From the NCBI GenBank assembly GCA_030040215.1, contig JASHUD010000188.1:1-5774 (forward strand): DNA of 5,774 nucleotides, read 5' to 3'. Source of the stretch: Methylovirgula sp. (lineage in GTDB: Bacteria > Pseudomonadota > Alphaproteobacteria > Rhizobiales > Beijerinckiaceae). The notes below the pieces were generated by a model, which saw only the letters and a program-made list of their open reading frames with translations, was not told the origin of the DNA and searched no databases. The number at the start of each line of letters is the position of its first letter. Positions within the stretch are counted from its first letter, which is position 1. Shown here in pieces: positions 1-5,718 of this stretch. The translations under genes were made by a program, and so were the position numbers.

Positions 1-275
1 GTATCAAGCAGTGCCGCGGCTACGGGATGGGCGGGCGCCCCCTCGCCCGCCAGGGCCTCGCGCCACCATTGGAAGCGGATTTCGCCGAGCGTCGGCTCGG
101 AGACGAGCTGTCGCACGCGGGCGATTTCCAAGCTGAATGCATAGAGCGCGTTCACATGTCGCCGAAACCGCGACGGCAGAAACAAGCTTGCGAGCCAGCG
201 ATCGCGATCGTCGCGCTTCAGCAGGGCGTCGCAATGGGCATAGGCAGCCGCGAGCTGTTCCATGTCCGCCATCAT
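1..275 (-). CDS. Squalene/phytoene synthase-fold protein, NDUFAF6-like (3' end cut by window)
   Basis: About 91 N-terminal residues are visible; the rest lies left of the window. The sequence reads HCDALLKRDDRDRWLASLFL, then ALYAFSLEIARVRQLVSEP, then GEIRFQWWREAL, which is the N-terminal part of the squalene/phytoene synthase fold. In working synthases the ALYAF stretch is followed by an Asp-rich DDxxD-type motif that binds Mg-diphosphate; here the equivalent position reads EIARV, with no aspartates. That pattern, and the LFLPSRFRRHVNALYAF block, match mitochondrial NDUFAF6 (C8orf38), a complex I assembly factor, better than CrtB, HpnC or HpnD. The start could be ATG 275-273 or ATG 272-270. 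The first overlaps the preceding gene's TGA as ATGA, suggesting translational coupling; no strong Shine-Dalgarno is seen. The family call is firm; the complex I role is inferred from homology and neighbours. Catalytic activity cannot be excluded because the second Asp-rich region is outside the window. Confidence 0.87.
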   Translation of the reverse strand, partial: MMADMEQLAAAYAHCDALLKRDDRDRWLASLFLPSRFRRHVNALYAFSLEIARVRQLVSEPTLGEIRFQWWREALAGEGAPAHPVAAALLD

Positions 276-655
276 GCCACGGCGAGCAGCGCCGCGGCGA
301 CACGCCGATCCTCGGCGAGCAACACCGAATAGGTGCGCGCCGCCGCCGCCGTTGCCATCGGCTCGGCGCGAATGCCCGCGTCGCGCAGCTTCTCGCGCAA
401 ACTTCTCTCGATGGGCCGGAGCTCACTGCCCGTGCCGATGAGCAGATGCTCGATCTCGCCGCGCGCCTCCGCGAAGACCGGCGCGAGCGAGGAAATCGTG
501 ATGTCCTCGAATGCGGCCGCCTCCCAGGCGCGAATGCCGGAAGGCAGCGCCAGGATCGAGCCGCGATGCGACATGCCGGCGAAGCGAAAGCCGCCGGCAC
601 CGTAGCCTTCGATCGCGTGCTTGCCGGGAAGAAAGCCGGAATATTTCGCGGTCAT
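272..655 (-). CDS. Mth938-domain protein (DUF498/DUF598), NDUFAF3-like
   Basis: This 127-residue protein is about one Mth938 domain long and has no signal peptide or membrane segment, so it should be cytosolic. Family landmarks are GYGAGGFRFAGMSHRGSILALPSGI at residues 17-41 (split here as GYGAGGFRFAG and MSHRGSILALPSGI), LLIGTGSEL at 71-79, and AAARTYSVLLAEDRRVAAALLAV near the C terminus. The human relative is NDUFAF3, which helps assemble the peripheral arm of respiratory complex I; the bacterial protein's biochemical activity is not established. It lies downstream of secF, with a palindromic repeat filling most of the 101-nt gap, and its TGA stop overlaps the next gene's ATG. The start at 655 gives a normal family length; only a weak GGGG run precedes it. 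The domain is confidently identified; a complex I or membrane-assembly role is inferred. Confidence 0.9.
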   Translation of the reverse strand: MTAKYSGFLPGKHAIEGYGAGGFRFAGMSHRGSILALPSGIRAWEAAAFEDITISSLAPVFAEARGEIEHLLIGTGSELRPIERSLREKLRDAGIRAEPMATAAAARTYSVLLAEDRRVAAALLAVA

Positions 656-670
656 GGCGCCCCAAAACGG

Positions 671-732
671 TCATTGCGAGCGAAGCGAAGCAATCCAGCG
701 AGTCGTTCTTGGATCTGCGCTCCTCGCAATGA
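671..732. repeat. Short palindromic intergenic repeat (TCATTGCGAG ends)
   Basis: The element is bounded by a perfect 10-bp inverted repeat: TCATTGCGAG at 671-680 and CTCGCAATGA at 723-732. An inner inverted repeat, ATCCA at 693-697 and TGGAT at 710-714, allows an imperfect hairpin over the whole unit. From memory, sequences of the form ATTGCGAGCGAAGCGAAGCAATCC are scattered between genes in many Bradyrhizobium-like genomes, so this is probably a dispersed non-coding REP/MITE-like unit. It sits inside the operon, between the secF stop and the Mth938 start, ending about 15 nt before that ATG, so it would be transcribed into the mRNA. It may affect mRNA processing or the level of the downstream genes; that is inference. 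Confidence 0.8.
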
Positions 733-756
733 GGTAAGCGCGTCAAGCCGATGCGC

Positions 757-1752
757 CTAGGCCCGCGCCTTCTTCTTTGCCGCCGCGACCGGCTGAGCCG
801 GCGTCGCAGCCGCGGGCTTCACCTCTTTGCTGGTCGGTTCCGGCGGCGCTACGGCGCTGTTGTTGCGCAGACCCAGGTAGATCAGCATTGGCGAACAGAT
901 GAACACCGACGAATAGGTCGCAACGCAAATGCCCCAGATCATGGCGAGCGAGAAGGAACGGATCACCTCTCCGCCGAACACGACCAGCGACAGCAGCGCG
1001 AGGAACACGGTGGTCGCCGTCATGATGGTGCGCGGCAGAACGGCGTTGACCGAAACGTCGATCAATTGATCGGTAGGCATGCGCCGATATTTTTTCAGCA
1101 TCTCGCGAATTCGGTCGAGCACGACTACCGTCTCGTTGAGCGAATAGCCGACGATCGTCAGGATCGCCGCGATCGACGTCGTGTTGAACTCGAGCCGCGT
1201 GATCGCGAAGAAGCCGACCGTGAGCAAGAGATCGTGCATCGTCGCGATGATCGCGCCGATGGCGAATTGCCACTCGAACCGGAACCAGAGATAGCAGAGC
1301 ACCGCGATGATCGCGATCACCACGCCGAGCGTGCCCGATTGCACGAGTTCGCCGGAGACGCGCGGACCGACCACCTCGACGCGGCGGAAATCATAGTCCT
1401 TGCCGAGCGCCTGCTTGATGTTGGCGACGGTCGTCTCCTGCGCGCTGGCCTTTTCTTTAGGAACGCCGAAGCGCACGACCAGGTCGGATGGCGTGCCAAA
1501 ACCCTGCACCTCGACGTCGCCCGAGGTCAGCTTGCGCATCTCGGCGCGTACCGCGGCGATGTCGGCGTGCCCCGACTTGGCGCGCAGCTCCATCAGCGTG
1601 CCGCCGGCAAAATCGATGCCGAAATTCATACCGAGCGTCAGGAACAGCACGACGGAGACGATCGACATCACCGCCGAGAACGGATAGCTCACGCGCCGGA
1701 AGCGCATGAACGGGAACTTCGTATTCTCCGGGGCGAGGCGCAGAAGTTTCAT
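757..1752 (-). CDS. secF: Protein translocase subunit SecF
   Basis: SecF pairs with SecD in the inner membrane and uses the proton-motive force to help preproteins leave the SecYEG channel. The 331-residue product has the family layout: a first membrane helix at about residues 21-40, the signature GMNFGIDFAGGT at 41-52, a periplasmic domain to about 135 (VGPRVSGEL at 128-136), then five membrane helices between about 141 and 292. The fourth helix carries AAILTIVGYSLNETVVVLDR at 195-214, the counterpart of the IIGYSLNDTIVVFDRIRE block of E. coli SecF. A low-complexity Ala/Pro/Lys tail follows (about 296-331, ending AAAKKKARA), probably cytoplasmic and not part of the core fold. The ATG is 12 nt downstream of the secD stop, with a GGGG run just before it, so the two are probably co-translated. 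Function is certain by homology. Confidence 0.98.
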   Translation of the reverse strand: MKLLRLAPENTKFPFMRFRRVSYPFSAVMSIVSVVLFLTLGMNFGIDFAGGTLMELRAKSGHADIAAVRAEMRKLTSGDVEVQGFGTPSDLVVRFGVPKEKASAQETTVANIKQALGKDYDFRRVEVVGPRVSGELVQSGTLGVVIAIIAVLCYLWFRFEWQFAIGAIIATMHDLLLTVGFFAITRLEFNTTSIAAILTIVGYSLNETVVVLDRIREMLKKYRRMPTDQLIDVSVNAVLPRTIMTATTVFLALLSLVVFGGEVIRSFSLAMIWGICVATYSSVFICSPMLIYLGLRNNSAVAPPEPTSKEVKPAAATPAQPVAAAKKKARA

Positions 1753-1764
1753 ACGAACCCCGAA

Positions 1765-3357
1765 TCAGATCGGCAGCTTGTTTGGACGGGCATATTGATA
1801 CCAGAGCGCAATCATCATGCGCGTCATGGTCACCGCGGTGACGATGGTCGTTAAGATGCCGATCGCCAGCGACACGGCGAAGCCGCGCACCGGGCCGGAG
1901 CCGAGGAAGTAAAGGATCGCGGCGGCGACGAACATCGTTACGTTTGAATCGACGATCGTCGCGAAAGCGCGCTTGAAGCCCGCGTCAAGCGACGAGATGA
2001 TCGAGCGACCGGCGTGACTCTCTTCACGGATGCGCTCGTAGATGAGCACGTTCGAATCGACCGCCATGCCGATCGTCAGCACGATGCCGGCGATGCCCGG
2101 CAAAGTAAGCGTTGCGCCAAGCAGAATCAGCGCCGCGAAAATAATCGCGATGTGCACCAAGAGCGCAATGTCGGCGAAAATGCCGAACGTGCCGTAAGTG
2201 ATCAGCATGTAGAAGAGAACCAACCCGGCGCCGACGAAGGCGGCGCGCTTGCCCGCTTCGATCGAATCCTGCCCGAGCCCGGGGCCAATGGTGCGTTCTT
2301 CGACGATCGTCAATTTGGCGGGCAACGCGCCGGCGCGCAGCAGAATCGCCAGGTTGTTCGCCGACTCGACCGTAAAATGCCCGGAGATCTGCCCCGAACC
2401 GCCGGTGATCGGGCCGAGGATACGCGGCGCGGAAATCACCTTGCCGTCGAGGACGATGGCGAACAGGCGCCCGACATTCTCCGAGGTGACCTCGCCGAAA
2501 CGCTGGCCGCCGCGGATGTTGAAGCGGAAGTTGACGACCGGCTCGCCGGTGCGCTGATCGAAACCCGGCTGCGCGTCGGTCAAATCCTCGCCTTGCACCA
2601 TCACCTGCTTTTCGACCGGCAATTTGCCCGGCTGGTCGGTCTGATCGAGCATCTCGTAATTACTCTGATCTTCGCCCTGATTGGCGATCAGGCGGAATTC
2701 GAGCTTGGCGGTGGTGCCGAGGATTTCCTTGAGTTTCTCGGGGTTCTGCAGGCCCGGCACTTCGACGAGAATGCGGTCGTTGCCTTGGCGTTGGATATTG
2801 GGTTCGGTGGTGCCCAACGCGTCGACGCGGCGGCGGAGAACCTCGATCGACTGGTCGACGGCGCGCCGGATACGGTCGGTAATCGCCGCGTCGGTTACGA
2901 GAATCTGGACCGTGCCGTTGCCCATGTCATTCACGTAAAGCGCCTGCGAGGCCGAGCCGCGCAGCAGCGGATTGCCGATCGGCGTCGCCAGCTGTTGCAG
3001 TTTTGGCAGGAGCTTGTCGCGCTCTTCGGGATTGACGTGCAATTGAATGCCGCGCGGCAGAACACCGATGCCGCCGGTGATCGGGATCCTTTCCTCGCGC
3101 AGCAGGCGGCGCGCGTCGTCGCGCAAGTTCTGGACCTCGCTCTTGATCACTTCGTTGGAATCGACCTCAAGCAGCACATGCGAGCCGCCTTGCAGGTCGA
3201 GGCCGAGCACGATCGTACGCACCGGGATAACGCCCGACAGATGGTCGACAAGCGCGGCGCGCGCGCTGGGTGGCAACAGGCTGGGGACGATGATCAGCAA
3301 CGCGAATGCAGTCATCGACAAGATCGCTACGATTTTCCAGGTCGCGAAGCGCAGCAT
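1765..3357 (-). CDS. secD: Protein translocase subunit SecD
   Basis: SecD is the larger half of the SecDF proton-driven export motor. I chose ATG 3357, giving 530 residues beginning MLRFATWK, which matches the usual N terminus of the family; a TTG two codons upstream (3363) is possible but unneeded. A GGA lies 6 nt before this ATG. Landmarks are an N-terminal membrane helix (about 8-27), GLDLQGGSH at 52-60, the first periplasmic domain with RRRVDALGTTEPNIQRQG at 175-192 and DRILVEVPG at 194-202, LDGKVISAPRI at 303-313, then five C-terminal membrane helices from about 370. Helix 4 contains GMAVDSNVLIYERIREE at 430-446, whose Asp434 corresponds to the conserved proton-relay aspartate of the family. 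Nothing is truncated. Alphaproteobacterial SecD is usually of this length and shorter than the E. coli protein. Confidence 0.98.
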   Translation of the reverse strand: MLRFATWKIVAILSMTAFALLIIVPSLLPPSARAALVDHLSGVIPVRTIVLGLDLQGGSHVLLEVDSNEVIKSEVQNLRDDARRLLREERIPITGGIGVLPRGIQLHVNPEERDKLLPKLQQLATPIGNPLLRGSASQALYVNDMGNGTVQILVTDAAITDRIRRAVDQSIEVLRRRVDALGTTEPNIQRQGNDRILVEVPGLQNPEKLKEILGTTAKLEFRLIANQGEDQSNYEMLDQTDQPGKLPVEKQVMVQGEDLTDAQPGFDQRTGEPVVNFRFNIRGGQRFGEVTSENVGRLFAIVLDGKVISAPRILGPITGGSGQISGHFTVESANNLAILLRAGALPAKLTIVEERTIGPGLGQDSIEAGKRAAFVGAGLVLFYMLITYGTFGIFADIALLVHIAIIFAALILLGATLTLPGIAGIVLTIGMAVDSNVLIYERIREESHAGRSIISSLDAGFKRAFATIVDSNVTMFVAAAILYFLGSGPVRGFAVSLAIGILTTIVTAVTMTRMMIALWYQYARPNKLPI

Positions 3358-3394
3358 GGGCAATCCATCATCTCAATTAGCAACCGCGCCGCTT

Positions 3395-3736
3395 CTATCC
3401 GGCCGCATCTTTCACTGGCTCGCCCTTGGCGCGCACGTCGGAGATCATCGTGCGCGCCACCCGCACTTTCACGTTCGGCGCGATCTCCATCTCGACCTCC
3501 GCGTCGTCGACGACCCGCGTCACCTTGCCGATGAGGCCGCCGGTCATCACGATCGTGTCGCCGCGGCGGACGTTCTTGATGAGTTCGGCATGGTCGCGCG
3601 CCTTTCTCTGCTGCGGCCGCATGATCAGGAAATACATGATGGCGATGATGATCGCGAACGGCGCGAATTGAACGAGCACGTCGCCCGCTCCGCCGGAAGC
3701 GGAGCCAGCGGCCTGAGCGAAAGCCGGGGTGAACAC
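3395..3736 (-). CDS. yajC: Sec translocon accessory subunit YajC
   Basis: YajC is a small single-span membrane protein that associates with SecDF. I place the start at GTG 3736-3734 because AAGGAG (3749-3744) lies 7 nt upstream of it and because the product, 113 residues, is then of normal family length. The reading frame stays open for 40 further codons upstream, but those codons run through the likely promoter. The protein shows a short Ala/Gly-rich N terminus, one membrane helix (about 20-39, QFAPFAIIIAIMYFLIM), the signature FLIMRPQQRK at 36-45, and RGDTIVMTGGLIGKV at 58-72, followed by a small beta-rich cytoplasmic domain. It is the first gene of the operon, 37 nt ahead of secD. Confidence 0.95.
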   Translation of the reverse strand: MFTPAFAQAAGSASGGAGDVLVQFAPFAIIIAIMYFLIMRPQQRKARDHAELIKNVRRGDTIVMTGGLIGKVTRVVDDAEVEMEIAPNVKVRVARTMISDVRAKGEPVKDAAG

Positions 3737-3743
3737 CGATCTA

Positions 3744-3749
3744 CTCCTT
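3744..3749 (-). promoter_or_regulatory. Shine-Dalgarno of yajC (AAGGAG)
   Basis: Read on the minus strand this is AAGGAG, 7 nt before GTG 3736. It decides the yajC start: the upstream in-frame ATG at 3856 would give an atypically long N terminus reading through the promoter. Confidence 0.85.
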
Positions 3750-3782
3750 GGCGGGTCTCTCAAACCCTCGGATTGCGGGCGG

Positions 3783-3810
3783 ACTATAACGGGCGCGGGC
3801 ACGAAAGCAA
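3783..3810 (-). promoter_or_regulatory. Probable sigma70-type promoter of the yajC-secDF operon
   Basis: On the minus strand TTGCTT (3810-3805) and TATAGT (3788-3783) are separated by 16 nt, matching the consensus -35 box at 4 of 6 and the -10 box at 5 of 6 positions. Transcription would start near 3776, leaving a leader of about 40 nt before the yajC GTG. It is the best promoter-like pair I found in the divergent intergenic region. No comparably good pair is visible for the plus-strand gene. Confidence 0.6.
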
Positions 3811-3863
3811 TGCCGGCGGCAGGTCGCGTTGAACGGCAAATCCGCCAGCGTGGCAAGCGATTG

Positions 3864-3879
3864 CGCCGTCTGGACGGCG
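3864..3879. repeat. Perfect 16-bp palindrome in the yajC/ATPase divergent region
   Basis: CGCCGTC and GACGGCG form 7-bp perfect arms around a TG spacer. It lies between the promoter for yajC and the start of the ATPase gene, about 44 nt before that ATG. A dimeric regulator's operator or a leader hairpin would both look like this, but short GC-rich palindromes also arise by chance in such DNA. Confidence 0.35.
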
Positions 3880-3922
3880 GCTGTCCGACTGGTTACATCG
3901 GGAATCATCTTGCGAGACGACG

Positions 3923-4828
3923 ATGACCAGCCAGGATAAAGACATTCTCGCGGCGCTCGCCGCGCCGGGCGCGGCCGAGGCTCTGCTGCGGATCGCCCGA
4001 GCCTTGGAGCGTATCGCGCCGGAAAGCGCGCCGGCTCCGGATTTCGATTCGGCCGACGCGTTTATCTGGCACGCCGAGCGGGGCGCGCTTTCGCCCGTCG
4101 CCAACGTCAACCGCGTCGAACTCGCGCTGCTGCGCGGCATCGATCGCGTACGCGACATTCTGGCGGAGAACACGGAGCGTTTCGCGCGCGGTTTTGCGGC
4201 CAATAACGCGCTCCTCTGGGGGACGCGCGGCATGGGCAAGTCGTCGCTCGTCAAGGCCGTGCACGCGCAGATCAACGTACGGCTCGCCGGCACGCCCGGC
4301 ATCCGACCGCTAAAGCTGATCGAGATCCATCGCGAGGACATCGAGAGCCTGCCGCGACTGATGGCGTTGCTGCGCGAATCCGCGCATCGCTTCCTGCTGT
4401 TCTGCGACGATCTTTCGTTCGACGCCGAAGATACGAACTACAAATCGCTGAAAGCGGTGCTCGAAGGCGGCATCGAAGGCCGCCCGGCGAATGTCCTCTT
4501 CTATGCGACCTCGAACCGCCGCCATCTGCTGCCGCGCGACATGATCGAAAACGAACGCTCGACCGCGATCAATCCCGGCGAGGCGGTGGACGAAAAGGTC
4601 GCGCTCTCCGATCGTTTCGGTCTATGGCTCGGCTTCCACAAATGCAGCCAGGAGGACTATCTCGCCATGGTCGCCGGTTACGCGCGGCATTTCGGCATCG
4701 ATCTCGATCCTGCCGCGCTCGAAGCCGAAGCGCTCGAATGGGCGACGACGCGCGGCTCGCGCAACGGCCGCACCGCCTGGCAATTCATTCAGGATCTGGC
4801 GGGCCGCGCCGGCAAGGCGGTGGAATAG
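3923..4828 (+). CDS. DUF815-family AAA+ ATPase of unknown role
   Basis: The 301-residue protein is a complete AAA+ ATPase of the DUF815 type. An N-terminal part (1-90) precedes the nucleotide-binding core: Walker A GTRGMGKSS at 100-108, Walker B FLLFCDDLSF at 157-166 with acidic Asp162 and Asp163, a sensor-1-like ATSNRRH at 195-201, SDRFGLWL at 229-236 holding a probable arginine finger (Arg231), and a small helical lid with NGRTAWQF at 281-288 holding a sensor-2-like Arg283. It has no signal peptide or membrane helix, so it should be cytosolic. No substrate or partner is known to me. ATG 3923 is preceded only by a weak GAGA. It is transcribed away from the yajC-secDF operon and shares its intergenic region; as far as I recall this neighbourhood recurs in related bacteria, which would hint at a shared membrane or export context, but that is inference. 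Confidence 0.93.
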   Translation: MTSQDKDILAALAAPGAAEALLRIARALERIAPESAPAPDFDSADAFIWHAERGALSPVANVNRVELALLRGIDRVRDILAENTERFARGFAANNALLWGTRGMGKSSLVKAVHAQINVRLAGTPGIRPLKLIEIHREDIESLPRLMALLRESAHRFLLFCDDLSFDAEDTNYKSLKAVLEGGIEGRPANVLFYATSNRRHLLPRDMIENERSTAINPGEAVDEKVALSDRFGLWLGFHKCSQEDYLAMVAGYARHFGIDLDPAALEAEALEWATTRGSRNGRTAWQFIQDLAGRAGKAVE

Positions 4829-4869
4829 ACATGACACATGGAAGCAAATCCCCCGGCCCCTCACCCTAA

Positions 4870-4895
4870 CCCTCTCCCCGCAAGCGGGGAGAGGG
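4870..4895. terminator. Perfect 12-bp stem hairpin, possible bidirectional terminator
   Basis: CCCTCTCCCCGC (4870-4881) and GCGGGGAGAGGG (4884-4895) are exact reverse complements separated by AA. The hairpin starts about 41 nt after the ATPase stop and lies some 150 nt beyond the fae stop. No clear T-run follows on either strand, so it does not fit a classic intrinsic terminator well; protecting mRNA 3' ends is an equally good reading. Confidence 0.45.
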
Positions 4896-4994
4896 AGTCT
4901 TCGCGCGATCGCTTCGTCCGTATGGCTCCGGATTGCGTCGTCGCTGCGCTCCTCAAAAGAACGAGGTCCTTCTTCCTGCGGGGGAGTGCCACCT

Positions 4995-5027
4995 CCTCGC
5001 CCCATGAGCGGAGCGAATGGGGAGAGG
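4995..5027. repeat. Imperfect hairpin at right end of the composite repeat
   Basis: The arm at 4995-5005 (CCTCGCCCCAT) pairs with 5017-5027 (ATGGGGAGAGG) with a single mismatch, around an 11-nt loop reading GAGCGGAGCGA. It ends 21 nt past the fae stop codon on the minus strand, a position where it could stabilise the fae mRNA 3' end or help stop transcription. No T-run is present. Confidence 0.55.
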
Positions 5028-5048
5028 GTAGACTCGAGCTCCTAATCC

Positions 5049-5561
5049 TTAAGCGTGCGCGGCCAGCGGATGCAGCGTCCCTTCCTCTTTGGAGATGATG
5101 TCGTCGATGCGCGGTTCGCCATTCACGGCGCGGGAGATCGCCAATTTTGTCGCCTGATAATTCCAATCCTGGATCTTCGCATTGTCCTTGGCGGCCCAAT
5201 GGATGAAAACGCCGACGCAGATGAAGAGATCTTCGACCTCGGCCTTGGGGATCACGCCAGCCTTGACGGAATCCACCACGGCTTTCGCGACGCCGCGTTG
5301 CGCGGGACCGAACATCTGGGTCGCTTGATTTCCGTCCTTGATCTCGACCTTGTTGAACATCACCGTCGCCGGCTTGGCCATCAAGTTGGGCGCGACAAGC
5401 GCGAGCAGCCCGTTATCGCCGCGCTTTTGATTGGTCAGCGTAGTGCAGAAGGCCGTTTCCGCGGGGCTTCCTCGCGGCCCGATGACGAGGTCGATATGCG
5501 CCACTTCGTTGCCGTCGCCGACGAGCGCCTCGCCGATGAGAACGCGATTGATCTTTGCCAT
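5049..5561 (-). CDS. fae: Formaldehyde-activating enzyme (5,6,7,8-tetrahydromethanopterin hydro-lyase)
   Basis: Fae condenses formaldehyde with tetrahydromethanopterin to give methylene-H4MPT, the entry step of the H4MPT-linked formaldehyde oxidation pathway in the cytoplasm. The 170-residue product is full length and, from memory, aligns closely with Methylobacterium extorquens Fae from residue 1: [16 protein letters not shown] at 10-25, [11 protein letters not shown] at 28-38, [13 protein letters not shown] at 83-95, GVFIHW at 117-122 and AVNGEP at 145-150. His22, the residue proposed as catalytic acid/base in the M. extorquens enzyme, is present. The strong ribosome-binding site fits a protein that is usually abundant. 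The gene appears to stand alone: its downstream neighbour is convergent and its upstream neighbour divergent, with none of the other H4MPT-pathway genes (mch, mtdB, fhc) in the window. Genomes often carry several fae copies, so whether this is the main one is unknown. No clear sigma70 promoter is visible upstream. Confidence 0.97.
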   Translation of the reverse strand: MAKINRVLIGEALVGDGNEVAHIDLVIGPRGSPAETAFCTTLTNQKRGDNGLLALVAPNLMAKPATVMFNKVEIKDGNQATQMFGPAQRGVAKAVVDSVKAGVIPKAEVEDLFICVGVFIHWAAKDNAKIQDWNYQATKLAISRAVNGEPRIDDIISKEEGTLHPLAAHA

Positions 5562-5567
5562 GCCGTT

Positions 5568-5573
5568 CCTCCT
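5568..5573 (-). promoter_or_regulatory. Consensus Shine-Dalgarno of fae (AGGAGG)
   Basis: On the minus strand AGGAGG lies 6 nt before ATG 5561. It is the strongest ribosome-binding site in the window and fixes the fae start. Confidence 0.9.
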
Positions 5574-5692
5574 ATTTCCCGCAACGAAAACGCCGCGGTA
5601 TCGACAAGCGTTCCGGAGTCTGGCGCGTAGGAAAATATTCAGCGCGCCCGATGCCGCCTTCAGACCAAATTACCAGTCAAGCTTACGCCTCA

Positions 5693-5710
5693 CCCGATCG
5701 AAGGATCGGG
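5693..5710. promoter_or_regulatory. Perfect 7-bp hairpin overlapping a ribosome-binding site
   Basis: CCCGATC (5693-5699) and GATCGGG (5704-5710) pair perfectly around a GAAG tetraloop. The last three G bases of the right arm are also the first bases of the GGGAGG Shine-Dalgarno (5708-5713) of the following plus-strand gene, so folding would partly hide it. It could instead be an operator shared with fae, about 130-150 bp from the fae start. Confidence 0.4.
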
Positions 5711-5718
5711 AGGTTATG

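Larger units (their letters stand above)
4862..5032. repeat. Composite palindromic intergenic repeat between convergent genes
   Basis: About 170 bp of non-coding DNA fill the gap between the ATPase and fae stops. The ends are related: ACCCTCTCCCC at 4869-4879 is the exact reverse complement of GGGGAGAGGGT at 5019-5029. Inside are a perfect hairpin (4870-4895) and a second imperfect one (4995-5027). Between them GGATTGCGTCGTCGCTGCGC at 4930-4949 resembles the core of the repeat at 671-732. The opening CTCACCCTAACCCTCTCCCC is, from memory, a widespread intergenic motif in Bradyrhizobium-like and other Hyphomicrobiales genomes. The reading frames crossing it are made of repeat sequence and are not genes. 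It may end transcription from both sides; that is inference. Confidence 0.75.

Noticed and set aside
1..275. Carotenoid or hopanoid biosynthesis gene (crtB, hpnC or hpnD)
   Set aside because: The first Asp-rich motif is missing, the match to NDUFAF6 is better, and no carotenoid or hopanoid genes are nearby.
751..1854. A 367-codon open frame on the plus strand opposite secF
   Set aside because: It is antisense to a certain secF and its translation is an Arg/His/Asp-rich low-complexity sequence, typical of a shadow frame.
3358..3363. TTG start for secD two codons upstream
   Set aside because: ATG 3357 gives the family's usual MLRF-type N terminus with a better-spaced GGA, so the TTG is unnecessary.
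2014..3534. A 506-codon open frame on the plus strand opposite secD
   Set aside because: It lies almost wholly antisense to a certain secD, its translation is Arg/Asp/Gln-rich with no recognisable domain, and such frames are common in GC-rich DNA.
3395..3856. A longer yajC starting at ATG 3856
   Set aside because: The extra 40 residues are Arg/Pro-rich, run through the likely promoter, and are unlike the family; the GTG at 3736 has a good Shine-Dalgarno and gives normal length.
4862..5032. CRISPR array or insertion sequence
   Set aside because: There are no regularly spaced direct repeats and no transposase; the region is a single composite inverted-repeat unit.
4838..5098. Small protein-coding genes across the convergent gap
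   Set aside because: The open frames are built from the palindromic repeat, lack ribosome-binding sites, and run into fae from the wrong strand.
5652..5680. TTGACT as the -35 box of a fae promoter
   Set aside because: At 16-18 nt spacing the corresponding -10 positions read GC-rich sequence with no TATAAT likeness, so I do not call a promoter.
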